In this document: one piece after another, positions 9,205 through 18,665 of the stretch
How the letters are laid out: every line of letters begins with the position of its first letter
Numbering within the stretch: the first letter of the stretch is position 1
Made by a program: the position numbers and the translations under genes
Notes under the pieces: generated by a model
The model's database searches: none
What the model was told of the DNA's origin: nothing
The model's input: the letters and a program-made list of their open reading frames with translations, nothing else
Assembly (NCBI GenBank): GCA_020848275.1
Contig: JADLAK010000103.1
Location: forward strand, 1-64,000
Source: Planctomycetota bacterium
GTDB taxonomy: Bacteria > Planctomycetota > UBA8742 > UBA2392
Direction: 5' to 3'
DNA length: 64,000 nucleotides

Positions 9205-12186
9205 ATGGCATCCGGCAGCGGTTCGACCCTGAGTCCTGATCAACGTTCGGAGCGCGTCGTCCTTGTCACGGTTTTCGCCGGCCTGCTGCTCCTCGTTGCC
9301 ATCGCCATGCTTGAGAAGGGTTGCGGCCGTGATGCGCCGCCGCCCGTCGCCGCCGCTTTTGACTACTTCCGGGCCAAGGCCCTTGAGCTTGGCCGCGACC
9401 CTAAGCGTGTAGTCGCCTTCGTCAAGGATGACGTCGCGACCCTTGCCTATCGCGGCGACGTGAAAGGGCCGCTGGCCGCATTGTGGAATGGCGGGGCGTC
9501 GCCGGAGGAAAAGTTGGCGCTGGCGCGCGCGATCCTGGCTCACTGTCCCGGCAAACATGAAGTCGCACTGGCCGATGTCGCAGGCGCCGACAAGCTCGAC
9601 GAGCACATCTTCAAGCTTACCGTCTCGCACCGCAAACTCGCCGGCAAAGCGCCCGCCAAAGACGCGCCACGCAAGGAGTGGCGCGACGCGGTGGAGGCCG
9701 GCCGCAACGTCGACACGCCTGTCTGGTCCGGTCCTATTGGCGAATTGGTAGGGGACGTCCACAGCATCGAAACACCGGTTACGGGCACGACACAACTGAC
9801 CTTGCGGCGGCGAAGCGGTGCACCGGTTTCCGTCAAGGTGGACACGGCCGACGCGCTTGGCGAGGAATTGCTGTTCACCGTCGAGCGGCCTGGGCAGGAC
9901 CCGCTGCCGGTGTGGCGGGAACTGTGGCGCGCGGACAATCGCACGGGCCTGGGCGATGCGCGCGAGGGCGACCGCCACGACTTCGTGGTGCTGCCCTGCC
10001 GCATCAGCAAGTATGTGCGCGAAAAGGAAGAGTTGTTATTGAAGCAGCGCGGGCGTGAAAAAGCCGTCGAAGCCGAGCCGTACCTTCAGCTCCTGGACTA
10101 CGCGCTTGAGGCCGACGGGTTGATGGCGAAACTCGAGAAGGAACGCAACGTGCGCGCGCAATACGACCACCCGCGCATCCTCTTCCTCGGCTCGACCGGG
10201 AAATGGGCGGGCGAGCCGGTGCACACCTTCGACCTGCGCCTTAATCGCACGCGTTTTGAGGGTAAGAAAGTCGACGCCTTCTGGGCCTGCGAAATCCGCG
10301 GGCTCGTCGAGGCGGGCCTCGAACACCACTTCCTCGAGCGGCTTGCCAAGGGGCCTGTGGTATCGACCTGGGACGTCTTCAACCGCATGGATGACCGCTA
10401 TCCCAACCGGCCCGAACGCCGCGTGGAGGCTTCGTTCAAGGCGCTCAACGTACTGCGGGACAAACCCGGCGCCCGTGCCCGTTTCAGGGCGCTCGGCAGC
10501 GACGGCAAAGGCTCTCCCGGGGCGCCTGCAGTCGAGGTGCTGGTAGGCCCGGACAAGTCGTTTGCGCTCACCTCCGGCAACTTGCGCGCCGAACTGATTT
10601 CCGCAGCCAGGGACAACAAGGACCTGCGCGGACTGGCTTTCGACGACAACCGCCTCGAGGCTCGCTTCAAGGACGCGGGTGAAGCGGCGGCGGCCATTGA
10701 GGCTTCATTGCTTGGCGCAGAGGGCGCTGCGCGGGTGGATCCTGATTTCGTGCTTGAGGTGGCGCTGGACGTCGGCGCCGAGACCCCCGTGGTTGAAGGC
10801 GCGGTGATTAAGTACGCATGGGGCGATGGCGAAACCCGCACCACGCAGGATTTCAAGATGATGGGGGCGGTGGACGGCCTCGCCTACGAATTCGAGGTGC
10901 GCGAGGGTTTAACGGTCGCACAGGGAACGCGCACCTTGACCGGCGGCGCACTTGAGAATGCAGTCCTGCACAACCCGCATTACCGCAAGGGCAGCGAAAA
11001 GCAGGACGACGCGACGTCCTTCTGCGTTTCGCGCAAGGTCTTGCGGCAACTGAAGGAAACAGGCAAGGCGGAAATCAGCCTGCTTGGCAAAGTGGTGAAC
11101 GAGGAAGCGCCGCGCCCCGTCGAGTGGAAGGGGACGCTGGAAATCAGCGGCCGCCGCAGCATCAAGGTGCAAATCAACGGCCGGGCCGAAGACGTGCCGG
11201 TGCTGGAAGCCGCCATGGTGGGGGTCGCCGATGCGCCAAAGCTGTTGATCTGGGATGACGCGCAGTTCGCCATTGGCAAAGTGGACACGATCGCGTCGAT
11301 CAAGACCTTTGTGCGCTGCCGTGTCGTTGATGAGGACGGCATCGGTGTTGCCGACGCTGACGTGGGCCTGACGGAGGCCGAAACGCTCGACACAAGCTGG
11401 CCGGACGGCGGGTTGCGCCTTCCGCCGCCCAAGGGCGACAGCTACGGCAAGATCAACCTGGTCGTCACACAGCATGTGGGCCGCGAAAAGGAAGTCCAGC
11501 GCGTCGAGGTCGACCTGACGGCGCCGGGCCTGGCCGTTGCGCCGATCAAGGTCAAGCGGCTGCGCACCAAGGTCGCCTATATCGTTCCCGGCGAGGAAGC
11601 GAAGCTCGATGCCCTGGACATCACGCCGCAGGTTAAACGGCACGCCAGGCGCTGGCTTGGCGCCAAGCGCATTGTGATCATCCCCGAGCGTACGCTGCCC
11701 GGCGGCTTTGGCGGCGTGATCGGGTTTTTCACCCTTGACCCGTCAAGTGGCGACATCGTCGGCGTCATGGAAGACGGCCTGCACGGCTCGTCGATGGTGG
11801 ATTACGCCAAGTACCGCAAGGGTTTTGACAGCGCGGGCAAGGACCTCATCGATTCGCAGGGCGAAGCCGACGCGACGGCGCCGCTGCACGCCTTCCGCGG
11901 AGCCCTTACGGCCTGGTGGATTTTCGCGGCCTACAAGCTTCAGATGGCGAGCACCGAGGCCGTCATCCAGCGCATGATCGACGAAGTCGACGAATGGGAA
12001 GCGCGCACAAACATGTTCACACAACTGGACGAGGCCACAGGCGATCACGGCGCGGGCGACCAGTTGGCGGGCATGATCGGCGAAGCGCACGGGGGCATGA
12101 CGGCCATCAACGGCAGCATGGCCAAGGCGGCCTTCAAGATCGCCTACCTGGGTTCGTTGATGTTCCTGGAAAAACAGATCGGCTAG
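9205..12186 (+). CDS. Large membrane-anchored protein of unknown function
   Basis: This 993-residue protein matches no family I recognise. A single hydrophobic segment (about residues 19-36) near the N-terminus predicts a type II anchor with a very large extracytoplasmic part. Near residues 700-775 an Ig-like or carboxypeptidase-regulatory-like beta domain is suggested by CRVVDEDGIGVADADVGL. The C-terminal 150 residues are helical (AFRGALTAWWIFAAYKLQ). GAGG-type ribosome site at 9195-9198. The next gene, for a secreted cyclase-fold protein, starts 22 nt downstream, so the two probably work at the same cell-envelope site. Confidence 0.7.
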   Translation: MASGSGSTLSPDQRSERVVLVTVFAGLLLLVAIAMLEKGCGRDAPPPVAAAFDYFRAKALELGRDPKRVVAFVKDDVATLAYRGDVKGPLAALWNGGASPEEKLALARAILAHCPGKHEVALADVAGADKLDEHIFKLTVSHRKLAGKAPAKDAPRKEWRDAVEAGRNVDTPVWSGPIGELVGDVHSIETPVTGTTQLTLRRRSGAPVSVKVDTADALGEELLFTVERPGQDPLPVWRELWRADNRTGLGDAREGDRHDFVVLPCRISKYVREKEELLLKQRGREKAVEAEPYLQLLDYALEADGLMAKLEKERNVRAQYDHPRILFLGSTGKWAGEPVHTFDLRLNRTRFEGKKVDAFWACEIRGLVEAGLEHHFLERLAKGPVVSTWDVFNRMDDRYPNRPERRVEASFKALNVLRDKPGARARFRALGSDGKGSPGAPAVEVLVGPDKSFALTSGNLRAELISAARDNKDLRGLAFDDNRLEARFKDAGEAAAAIEASLLGAEGAARVDPDFVLEVALDVGAETPVVEGAVIKYAWGDGETRTTQDFKMMGAVDGLAYEFEVREGLTVAQGTRTLTGGALENAVLHNPHYRKGSEKQDDATSFCVSRKVLRQLKETGKAEISLLGKVVNEEAPRPVEWKGTLEISGRRSIKVQINGRAEDVPVLEAAMVGVADAPKLLIWDDAQFAIGKVDTIASIKTFVRCRVVDEDGIGVADADVGLTEAETLDTSWPDGGLRLPPPKGDSYGKINLVVTQHVGREKEVQRVEVDLTAPGLAVAPIKVKRLRTKVAYIVPGEEAKLDALDITPQVKRHARRWLGAKRIVIIPERTLPGGFGGVIGFFTLDPSSGDIVGVMEDGLHGSSMVDYAKYRKGFDSAGKDLIDSQGEADATAPLHAFRGALTAWWIFAAYKLQMASTEAVIQRMIDEVDEWEARTNMFTQLDEATGDHGAGDQLAGMIGEAHGGMTAINGSMAKAAFKIAYLGSLMFLEKQIG

Positions 12187-12208
12187 CACCGCCATTCAAG
12201 GAGGCATT

Positions 12209-14065
12209 ATGCGCCGATTCGCGATCTTCCTGATCGTTGCCGCTTGTTCTCTAGCCATCGCCCACGTTTCGCGCGGGCAGGACCCGCAGCCGCCCAAGCC
12301 CGCCGAAGACAACGCCATCGTCGAAGTCGAGCCCAACGACGACGAAAAAACCGCAACGCAGGAAATCAAAGCAGGTACGCCCTGCAAAGGCGTTTTTGCG
12401 AACAAGAGCGACGTCGACTGTTTCCTGCTTACCTCAGACGAGCCCGTCGTCATCAACCTGACGTTGACCATCCAGGACAACATCAACGCGCGCCTGCTGT
12501 TTCTTCAAGCGACCAACAAAAACATCTACACCCGCAACGGGCCGCTGCGCGTGCTGAACCTGCGTTTGCCCTCGGGCAAACACGCACTGCGGCTGAACAA
12601 CGAATCCAACAGCGAAGAAGTCGCCTGGCGCGTCGATACGTCCATCGTTCAGGCCGGCTCGGACGTCGAAGTAGAGCCCAACGACAAGGCTAACTTGGCG
12701 CAGGAAATCCCGATCGGCGTGACCATAAAGGGGGCGATTTCGCATTCGTCGCAGGATCATGACTATTTCGCGGCGAAGATTACCGAGGACGGGATTTACC
12801 GGCTGTCCTTTACCCCCAAGCTTCGGCCTGAAGATGCCGGTATCGAGGGCGTTCAGTTGCCCGAGTTCAACCTGCGCGTGAGCGAGAAGGACAGTCGGCG
12901 CGAGCACTACGCCTATCGCGCAGACCAAGTCGCCCCCGCCTACGTGTTCTATCCTTACTTTTACAAGGGCGAGGCGCTGATTGACGTGCAATGCCCGCCG
13001 GACGTAGTGGGGGCGGGATACGACCTCTTGCTTGAAACCGTCTCGCCCAAAGTGTGGTCCGACCTGGAAGCCGCCGCGCGCGCCGCCATCAGACGCGGCG
13101 AGGACTGGCTGCTCACGGCGAAGTTCAAGGAGGACACGCACGAGTGCGCCGCCCGTGCATTTCACCTGGCCGCCCTCGCCGAAGGCGAATGGGGCGATCG
13201 CAAGGCCGCGCGCGACGCCAAAGTCGACGAGCTGCTGGCCTGGTTCGACAAGGCTTTCACCAAAGAAACCAAGGGCACCTGGCGCGGCGAAGAGGTGTAT
13301 TGCCTTGGCGGCATGTACGTGCACGCCATGGCGACCCTCGCACTCGCCGAGGCGGTCGCGGCTGGCTTTGAAAAGGCCCGACCGCTGTGTTCCAAGGGGG
13401 TAAGGTATCTGCTCGCCGCGCAGCTTTCCGATGAGCGTTCTGAAAATTGGGGCGTGATCGATCCCCAATCGGAGCACTTTGGCGGCTGGCGCTACAGCGG
13501 CAATTCCGACGACGCCGACCTCTCGGTGATTGGCTGGTGCCTGGTGGCGCTCTACGCCGCCGACGCGGCGGGCGTGAAAGAACCCGGCATTGCCGCCGCG
13601 GTGCGCCGCGCGCAGACCTGCGTCAAGCTTTGCAAGTACAAGTCCGAGGGCTTTACCTACCAGCCGAAGAGCAGCGGCATCGGGCTGATACGGCAGAGCA
13701 TCGGGGCGCTGATCTACCTCCTGCTGGGCATGGACGGTGAGGAAATGAAGAGCGCGCTGCGGGATATCGAAATGAACCAGTGTGCGGGAACCCAATCCGC
13801 GGATTCATCGCACGACTGTCCCTACTATTATTGGTATTACGCGACGCGCGCGACTTACCTGCGCGGCGGCGCCCCGTGGGAGGCATGGCGCACGGTCACC
13901 ATGCAGCAACTGACGCGCACGCAGCTTGCGGACGGGCACTGGCAGAATATTCGCCAGGAAGACCCCGCGGGCACCCGCTATGCGACGGGGATGGCGGTCA
14001 TCATCCTGCGCCTGTGCCTGAACAAGCCGCCGTCTTATTTGCGCAAGGAAGTGAAGGGATTTTAG
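12209..14065 (+). CDS. Secreted PPC-like plus prenyltransferase/cyclase-fold protein
   Basis: This 618-residue exported protein has a signal peptide at about 1-23 (FLIVAACSLAIAHVSRG). Two N-terminal beta domains of the bacterial pre-peptidase C-terminal (PPC) type follow. Each opens with a VEVEPND motif (near residues 35 and 151) and contains a D-x-D-x-F core (DVDCFLL, DHDYFAA). The remainder (about 275-618) is an alpha/alpha-toroid of the squalene-cyclase superfamily with FGGWRYSGNSDDADLSVIGW. An AAGGAGG ribosome site precedes the ATG. True cyclase activity is doubtful for an exported soluble protein, so carbohydrate or protein binding is the safer guess. Confidence 0.75.
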   Translation: MRRFAIFLIVAACSLAIAHVSRGQDPQPPKPAEDNAIVEVEPNDDEKTATQEIKAGTPCKGVFANKSDVDCFLLTSDEPVVINLTLTIQDNINARLLFLQATNKNIYTRNGPLRVLNLRLPSGKHALRLNNESNSEEVAWRVDTSIVQAGSDVEVEPNDKANLAQEIPIGVTIKGAISHSSQDHDYFAAKITEDGIYRLSFTPKLRPEDAGIEGVQLPEFNLRVSEKDSRREHYAYRADQVAPAYVFYPYFYKGEALIDVQCPPDVVGAGYDLLLETVSPKVWSDLEAAARAAIRRGEDWLLTAKFKEDTHECAARAFHLAALAEGEWGDRKAARDAKVDELLAWFDKAFTKETKGTWRGEEVYCLGGMYVHAMATLALAEAVAAGFEKARPLCSKGVRYLLAAQLSDERSENWGVIDPQSEHFGGWRYSGNSDDADLSVIGWCLVALYAADAAGVKEPGIAAAVRRAQTCVKLCKYKSEGFTYQPKSSGIGLIRQSIGALIYLLLGMDGEEMKSALRDIEMNQCAGTQSADSSHDCPYYYWYYATRATYLRGGAPWEAWRTVTMQQLTRTQLADGHWQNIRQEDPAGTRYATGMAVIILRLCLNKPPSYLRKEVKGF

Positions 14066-14067
14066 AG

Positions 14068-16185
14068 CTACTTGCCGCGCGAGCGCGGGTCGAGCCAGTC
14101 GCGCAACCCGTCGCCGATCAGGTTGAATCCCAGCACCGTCACCATGATGCAGGCGCCGGCCACGCCGACCTGGAACGCGCCCTTGGACGATTCGTCCCAA
14201 CCCAGCTTCAGGATCAGACCCCATTCCGGCACAAACGGATCGCCGCCCAGCCCAAGGAACGCAAGCCCGGCGACGCTCAAGATCGAACCGCCCATGCCCA
14301 GCGTCGCCAGCACGATCATCGGCGTCAGACAATTTGGCACTAGATGGCGAAGCAGGATGCGGCTGTGGCCATAACCCAGCGCGCCGGCGGCTTCGACAAA
14401 TTCCTGCGATTTCAGCCGCAGCACCTCGGCGCGCACTTGGCGGGCGAAGCTTGGGGCGCCCGCGATACCCACGGCCCATATTAAATTGTCCAGTGACTTG
14501 CCCAGCACGGCGACGGTAACGACCGCGAGCAGAAACGACGGGAAGCTCATCATGAAATCGACGCCGCGCATCAACACCAGGTCGGTCCAGCGCCCAAAGT
14601 AACCCGCGACGGCGCCAATCACGCTGCCCGCGAACATCGAAAGTGTTGTAGCCGCAAGCGCCACCAGCAGCGTTGTGCGCGCGCCGTAAAGCAGCCGCGT
14701 GTAGAGGTCGCGGCCCTGGCTGTCGGTGCCAAGCCAATGCGCCGAAGAGGACGGCGCGTGCATCAGGTCCTGGAAAGCCTGCATCGGACCATAGGGCGCG
14801 ACGATCGGCGCCAACACCGCCGCCGCCGCGACAATGATAATAATGCCAAGACCGATCAGGGCAGGGCGGTGGCTTGCGACGTACTTGAGCAAGGCGCCGA
14901 CACCCGCCAGCGCCGCCTTCAGGATTAACGCCAGGCGCCTGCCAAAGCCGACGGCGGCGCCGCCAAGCAGGTTTTTCACCGCATAAAACAGAAGCCACGC
15001 GCCGAGCAATCCCAACGCGACGACGGCGGCTGCGTCGATCGCCTGTGCACGCGCAGGATTGCGCCCAAGCACGCGGTCAGCGGCAAGCGACAACACAACG
15101 CCGACAAACACCAGCACGCCAATCTGCCACAGGCGCGCGCGCCAGGGCTCGCGCGACGCGACTTCCTCGCGACCTTCACCTTTGCGCAATCGCGGGTCAA
15201 TGAAGGCGTAGCTCAGGTCCGTCAGCAGGTTGACCAACACGAAGGTCGTGGCAACTACCAGCACGCCGGCCTGCAAAGGCCTCGCGTCGAGGGCTTCGAT
15301 CGCCTCGATGGTGTAGCGGCCAAGTCCCGGCCAGCTAAAGATCGTTTCGGTCAGGACCGCGCCGCCCAGCAGGTAGCCAAATTGCGTGGCCACGGCCGTG
15401 ACGATGGGGATAGTCGCGTTGCGCAAAGCGTGGCGCATGACCACGCCCATCGGCTTGACGCCCTTGGCCCGGGCGGTGCGCACGTAATCCTGGCGCAGGG
15501 CTTCCAGCATCGACGCGCGGGTGATGCGTGCAATCAACGCCATTGGCACAGTCGAAAGCACCAGGCCCGGCAACAGCAGATGATGCAGCACGTCAGCCAG
15601 CAACTCGGGGCTCTGGTAGACGAAGATCGCGTCCAGGGTGTGGAAGCCGGTCTCGGATTGAAAGCCTTCCCAGTAATCGCCGAGGCGGCGGCCAAAGGGC
15701 AGCAACTTCAGTTCCCCCGCAAACAACTTTTGGGCCATGAAGCCAAGCCAGAATATGGGCACGCTTACGCCGATCAGCGCAAAACCCAGGCAGGTGAAGT
15801 CCGCGATACTTCGGGGTTTGATCGCCGCGAGCATGCCCAGCGAGACGCCAATCAAGGTCGCAAACAACATCGCCACTACGGCAAGCTCAACTGTCGCCGG
15901 GATAACCTTGCCGAGTTCCTCGATTACCGGCTTGTTGGTGCGGTGGCTTTCGCCGAAGTCGCCGCGCGAAATGCCTCCGGCCCAGCGCACGTATTGCTGC
16001 TCGAGCGGAAGGTCCAGCCCGGCGCGCTCGCGGAACTGGCGCTTGTTCTCCTCGGTCGCGCGCTGGCCAAGCAGGTAGGCCGCGGGGTCTCCGGGCAGGG
16101 CGTGCAACAACAGAAAGGCCGCCACGCTGATGGCGGCCAGCATGGGCACGGCGGCAAGCACGCGTCGGATGACGTGCGTCAGCAT
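14068..16185 (-). CDS. Fused DppB-DppC peptide/nickel ABC permease
   Basis: One 705-residue polypeptide joins two permeases that are normally separate. Residues 1-338 are a DppB/OppB-type subunit (starts IRRVLAAVPMLAAISVAAFL; EAA loop about 228-257 with EALRQDYVRTARAKGV). Residues 439-705 are a DppC/OppC-type subunit (HWLGTDSQGRDLYTRLLYGA; EAA loop about 585-618). The linker 339-438 has two clear extra membrane helices. An even number is needed to join two subunits whose ends are both cytoplasmic. It would import oligopeptides or a nickel chelate with the binding protein encoded 9 nt upstream. No ATPase gene is in the window. Confidence 0.88.
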   Translation of the reverse strand: MLTHVIRRVLAAVPMLAAISVAAFLLLHALPGDPAAYLLGQRATEENKRQFRERAGLDLPLEQQYVRWAGGISRGDFGESHRTNKPVIEELGKVIPATVELAVVAMLFATLIGVSLGMLAAIKPRSIADFTCLGFALIGVSVPIFWLGFMAQKLFAGELKLLPFGRRLGDYWEGFQSETGFHTLDAIFVYQSPELLADVLHHLLLPGLVLSTVPMALIARITRASMLEALRQDYVRTARAKGVKPMGVVMRHALRNATIPIVTAVATQFGYLLGGAVLTETIFSWPGLGRYTIEAIEALDARPLQAGVLVVATTFVLVNLLTDLSYAFIDPRLRKGEGREEVASREPWRARLWQIGVLVFVGVVLSLAADRVLGRNPARAQAIDAAAVVALGLLGAWLLFYAVKNLLGGAAVGFGRRLALILKAALAGVGALLKYVASHRPALIGLGIIIIVAAAAVLAPIVAPYGPMQAFQDLMHAPSSSAHWLGTDSQGRDLYTRLLYGARTTLLVALAATTLSMFAGSVIGAVAGYFGRWTDLVLMRGVDFMMSFPSFLLAVVTVAVLGKSLDNLIWAVGIAGAPSFARQVRAEVLRLKSQEFVEAAGALGYGHSRILLRHLVPNCLTPMIVLATLGMGGSILSVAGLAFLGLGGDPFVPEWGLILKLGWDESSKGAFQVGVAGACIMVTVLGFNLIGDGLRDWLDPRSRGK

Positions 16186-16194
16186 TCGTTGTTT

Positions 16195-17874
16195 CTACTT
16201 GAAACGCGCCTTGTGCAGGCGATAGCTGCCCGTTGAATCGACGAAAATTCCCTCGACCTCGGCACGCCATGCCATGGCCTGCCTGGCGGTCAGAAGCGGA
16301 ACCATCGGCCGGTGCTTCTCGTGCACCGTGGTTTCGAGTTTGCGGTAGGTTTCGGCGCGCTTGCCCTGGTCGCGTTCCTTTAATGCGCCATCCAGCGCGT
16401 CGGCGACTTCCTTGTCCCAGAAGCGCGGCACGTTATTGCTTGAGGGCTTGCCGCGGCCGCAAAGCAGAGGCGTCCAGAAGTCGTCGGGCTCGCCGGTCTC
16501 GCCCATCCAGCCAATCAGTACCAGCGGGTAGGCGCCCTTGGAGATCGCGTCGCCAAGCACGTTCATGTCCAACGGTTCAAGCTTCAGCGTCAGGCCAATT
16601 TCGCCAATCTGCTGGCGCAACAGGTCCGCTATCTGCGGCGGTTTGCCTAAATAAGGCCGCGGCACGCGCGGCAACGCCAGAATCAGCTCTTTGCCGTCGG
16701 CGCCGGCGGCTTTGATGAGTTCGCGCGCCTTGGCCAGGCGGTCGGCGCGCGAGCCTTCGTCGGTCGTCGGTTTGTAATCCTTGGGAAATCCAAGCATGGT
16801 GGGGGGCAGCAACACGTGGTGGGCCTTGGCGGTGCCGTCGTAAAGCTTTACAAGCGGGTCGCGGTCCACGGCCATGGCAATCGCTTTACGCACGTTAATG
16901 TCGCTGGTGATGAAACCGTTTGCCGGGTCGACGTTCATGCCGAGATAGCACAGGTTTTCCGCCTCCCACGAATACAGCACGACGTCTTTGTTCGAGCCCA
17001 GATCGGCCCAATCCGCGCCCGCCGGGCTGTCGATCATTTGCACGGCGCCGGAAACAAGTTGTTCGCGCCGCACCTTCTGGTCCTGGTTCCAGTTGAACAC
17101 GACGCGCGGGATTTCAGGTTTGCCGCCCCAATAGCCGGCAAAGGCGGTCATGGTGATATTGGCCGAGTCCTGGTAGTCGCCTTCAGCCGAAATTGTGTAC
17201 GGGCCCGTACCTGCGGGGTGGCGCGTCAGCCACGATTGGCGCTTGGAAGCGTCAGCCTCCTTCTCCATCATCTCGATGGCCTTGGGGCTGATCACCGACG
17301 CCGCAAACAGGCCGCAACTCGCCAGGAATTTCGGGTTGGTGTCGTTGAGTTTGAATTCGACGGTCATCTCGTCGGGCGTGCCGATTTCAAGCACGCCGCC
17401 GAAGTACTCGTCGGCGTAGGGCAACTTGCCCGGTGCGGCCTTGTCAGTGGGTGCGCCCTTGTCATCGATCTTGGTAGCGCGCTCGAAGCTGCGTTTGACG
17501 CCTGCTGCGTTGAGGTCCGCGCCATCGTGGAACTTCACGCCTTTGCGCAGCTTGAACTTGTACGACTTGAAGTCGGGCGAGATATCCCAGCTTTCGGCAA
17601 GGCAGGGTTCCCAGCGCACGGGCGCTTTCTCGGAGGGCTGAACCAGGCCCTCGTACATTTGCTGGATGACAAACGCGTCGGCGCCGCTGTTGGTTGCGTG
17701 CGGGTCAAGGATTTCTGATTTGTCGCCGCGCAAAAAGACCAGAACTTCCTTCTTGTCGACCTTGCGCAGGGTGCGCGGCCCGCCTCCACCGTCATTGGCG
17801 CCGCCGCTTCCGCCGCCGCAGGCCGAAAGCGAAAACGCGAGCGCCAGAACCGCAAACGTGCCAAATCGCCGCAT
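16195..17874 (-). CDS. ABC transporter substrate-binding lipoprotein, family 5 (DppA/OppA-like)
   Basis: This 559-residue family 5 solute-binding protein has a lipobox ending at Cys19 (FSLSACGGG), so it is a lipid-anchored periplasmic protein. Family features include EILDPHATNSGADAFVIQQM near the N-terminus, LAESWDISPDFKSYKFKLRK, the region AIAMAVDRDPLVK, and a C-terminal ERDQGKRAETYRKLE helix. It should deliver peptides or a metal chelate to the fused permease encoded 9 nt downstream. A Gly/Asn-rich linker follows the lipid-anchor cysteine. Confidence 0.92.
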   Translation of the reverse strand: MRRFGTFAVLALAFSLSACGGGSGGANDGGGGPRTLRKVDKKEVLVFLRGDKSEILDPHATNSGADAFVIQQMYEGLVQPSEKAPVRWEPCLAESWDISPDFKSYKFKLRKGVKFHDGADLNAAGVKRSFERATKIDDKGAPTDKAAPGKLPYADEYFGGVLEIGTPDEMTVEFKLNDTNPKFLASCGLFAASVISPKAIEMMEKEADASKRQSWLTRHPAGTGPYTISAEGDYQDSANITMTAFAGYWGGKPEIPRVVFNWNQDQKVRREQLVSGAVQMIDSPAGADWADLGSNKDVVLYSWEAENLCYLGMNVDPANGFITSDINVRKAIAMAVDRDPLVKLYDGTAKAHHVLLPPTMLGFPKDYKPTTDEGSRADRLAKARELIKAAGADGKELILALPRVPRPYLGKPPQIADLLRQQIGEIGLTLKLEPLDMNVLGDAISKGAYPLVLIGWMGETGEPDDFWTPLLCGRGKPSSNNVPRFWDKEVADALDGALKERDQGKRAETYRKLETTVHEKHRPMVPLLTARQAMAWRAEVEGIFVDSTGSYRLHKARFK

Positions 17875-17940
17875 GAGAACCTCGATTCCGGTAGGGGAGG
17901 GGGATTAACGCAGGTGAAACAACAAAGGTCAACGATCACG

Positions 17941-18005
17941 TAGGGACACGCGGCAGCATGTCCGCCGGCCATCCCGATCTTCGGACACGCTGCCGCGTGT
18001 CGCTA
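17941..18005. repeat. Palindromic repeat 'tagggacacgcggcag'
   Basis: Inverted repeat with 24-bp arms (17941-17964 and 17982-18005), two mismatches and a 17-nt loop. Its outermost triplet on the minus strand is the TAG stop codon of yceH (18003-18005). The first 13 bases also occur at 1503-1515. Confidence 0.8.
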
Positions 18006-18665
18006 CGAATTCGTTTTCCGTTCGAGTTCCGCCACGCGGGCTTCAAGGGCGGCCAGGCGCTGCTCAAGACCGGCAGGGGACACACTTGCCGTCGAATTTC
18101 CGGTGGTAGAGGACGCGGCGGGGGAGGCAATCCGCACTGACGCCGCGGGCAAAGCCGGCTCCTCGCCCTCGGGATAAAACGTGTGCGCCCACAGCACGCC
18201 GCGAGTGCGGCCTTCACCTGACAAACGCTGCACCAGCGGTTCGGGCCGCGTGCGCAGCGATTCCAGCACTTCGTGCTGTTTGGCCAGTGAATCCAGCGGG
18301 GCCATGCGGCTGGCGCGCTGGCGCAATTCGCCCTCGCTTTGCGGCCCGCGCAGTAACAGTTCGGCGATGATCGCCGACTGTTCCTTGTTGAGGTTCAGCA
18401 CCGCGGTCAGAGCTTCCTCCCACTTCGGCACGCGGCCGCCGGCCGGGAAAAACTGGATAGCGAGGCTGCGCTGCTTGAGCTTATTGCAGGCTTCCTCGAT
18501 CATCTGCTCGGTCGCTTCCATCATCGGGTCGCGCGCCGATTTCTGGTTGCAGCCCAGCATCAGCGAATTCAGCGACAACGGGTATCCCTGTGGCGTCGTC
18601 AGCGCCTTTTCGATCAGCGTGCCAAGCACCCGACGTTCGATTTCGTTCAGTTTAATCGCGGGCAT
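18003..18665 (-). CDS. yceH: YceH family (DUF480) protein
   Basis: This 220-residue protein matches YceH/DUF480: the start MPAIKLNEIERRVLGTLIEK, then PQGYPLSLNSLMLGCNQKS, and the second winged-helix unit SAIIAELLLRGPQSEGELR. It consists of two winged-helix domains and ends in a short coiled coil (LEQRLAALEARVAELERK). The biochemical role is not established. The start is placed at 18665 because family similarity begins there; the upstream open frame is low-complexity and overlaps the neighbouring gene. It overlaps the 3' end of the surface-protein gene by 14 nt, suggesting coupling. Confidence 0.88.
   Translation of the reverse strand: MPAIKLNEIERRVLGTLIEKALTTPQGYPLSLNSLMLGCNQKSARDPMMEATEQMIEEACNKLKQRSLAIQFFPAGGRVPKWEEALTAVLNLNKEQSAIIAELLLRGPQSEGELRQRASRMAPLDSLAKQHEVLESLRTRPEPLVQRLSGEGRTRGVLWAHTFYPEGEEPALPAASVRIASPAASSTTGNSTASVSPAGLEQRLAALEARVAELERKTNS

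Noticed and set aside
6944-9232. Long plus-strand open frame opposite prkA (about 760 codons)
   Set aside because: It is a shadow of the minus-strand kinase gene, produced by high G/C at third positions; its product is low-complexity Val/Leu/Asp-rich sequence with no family likeness.
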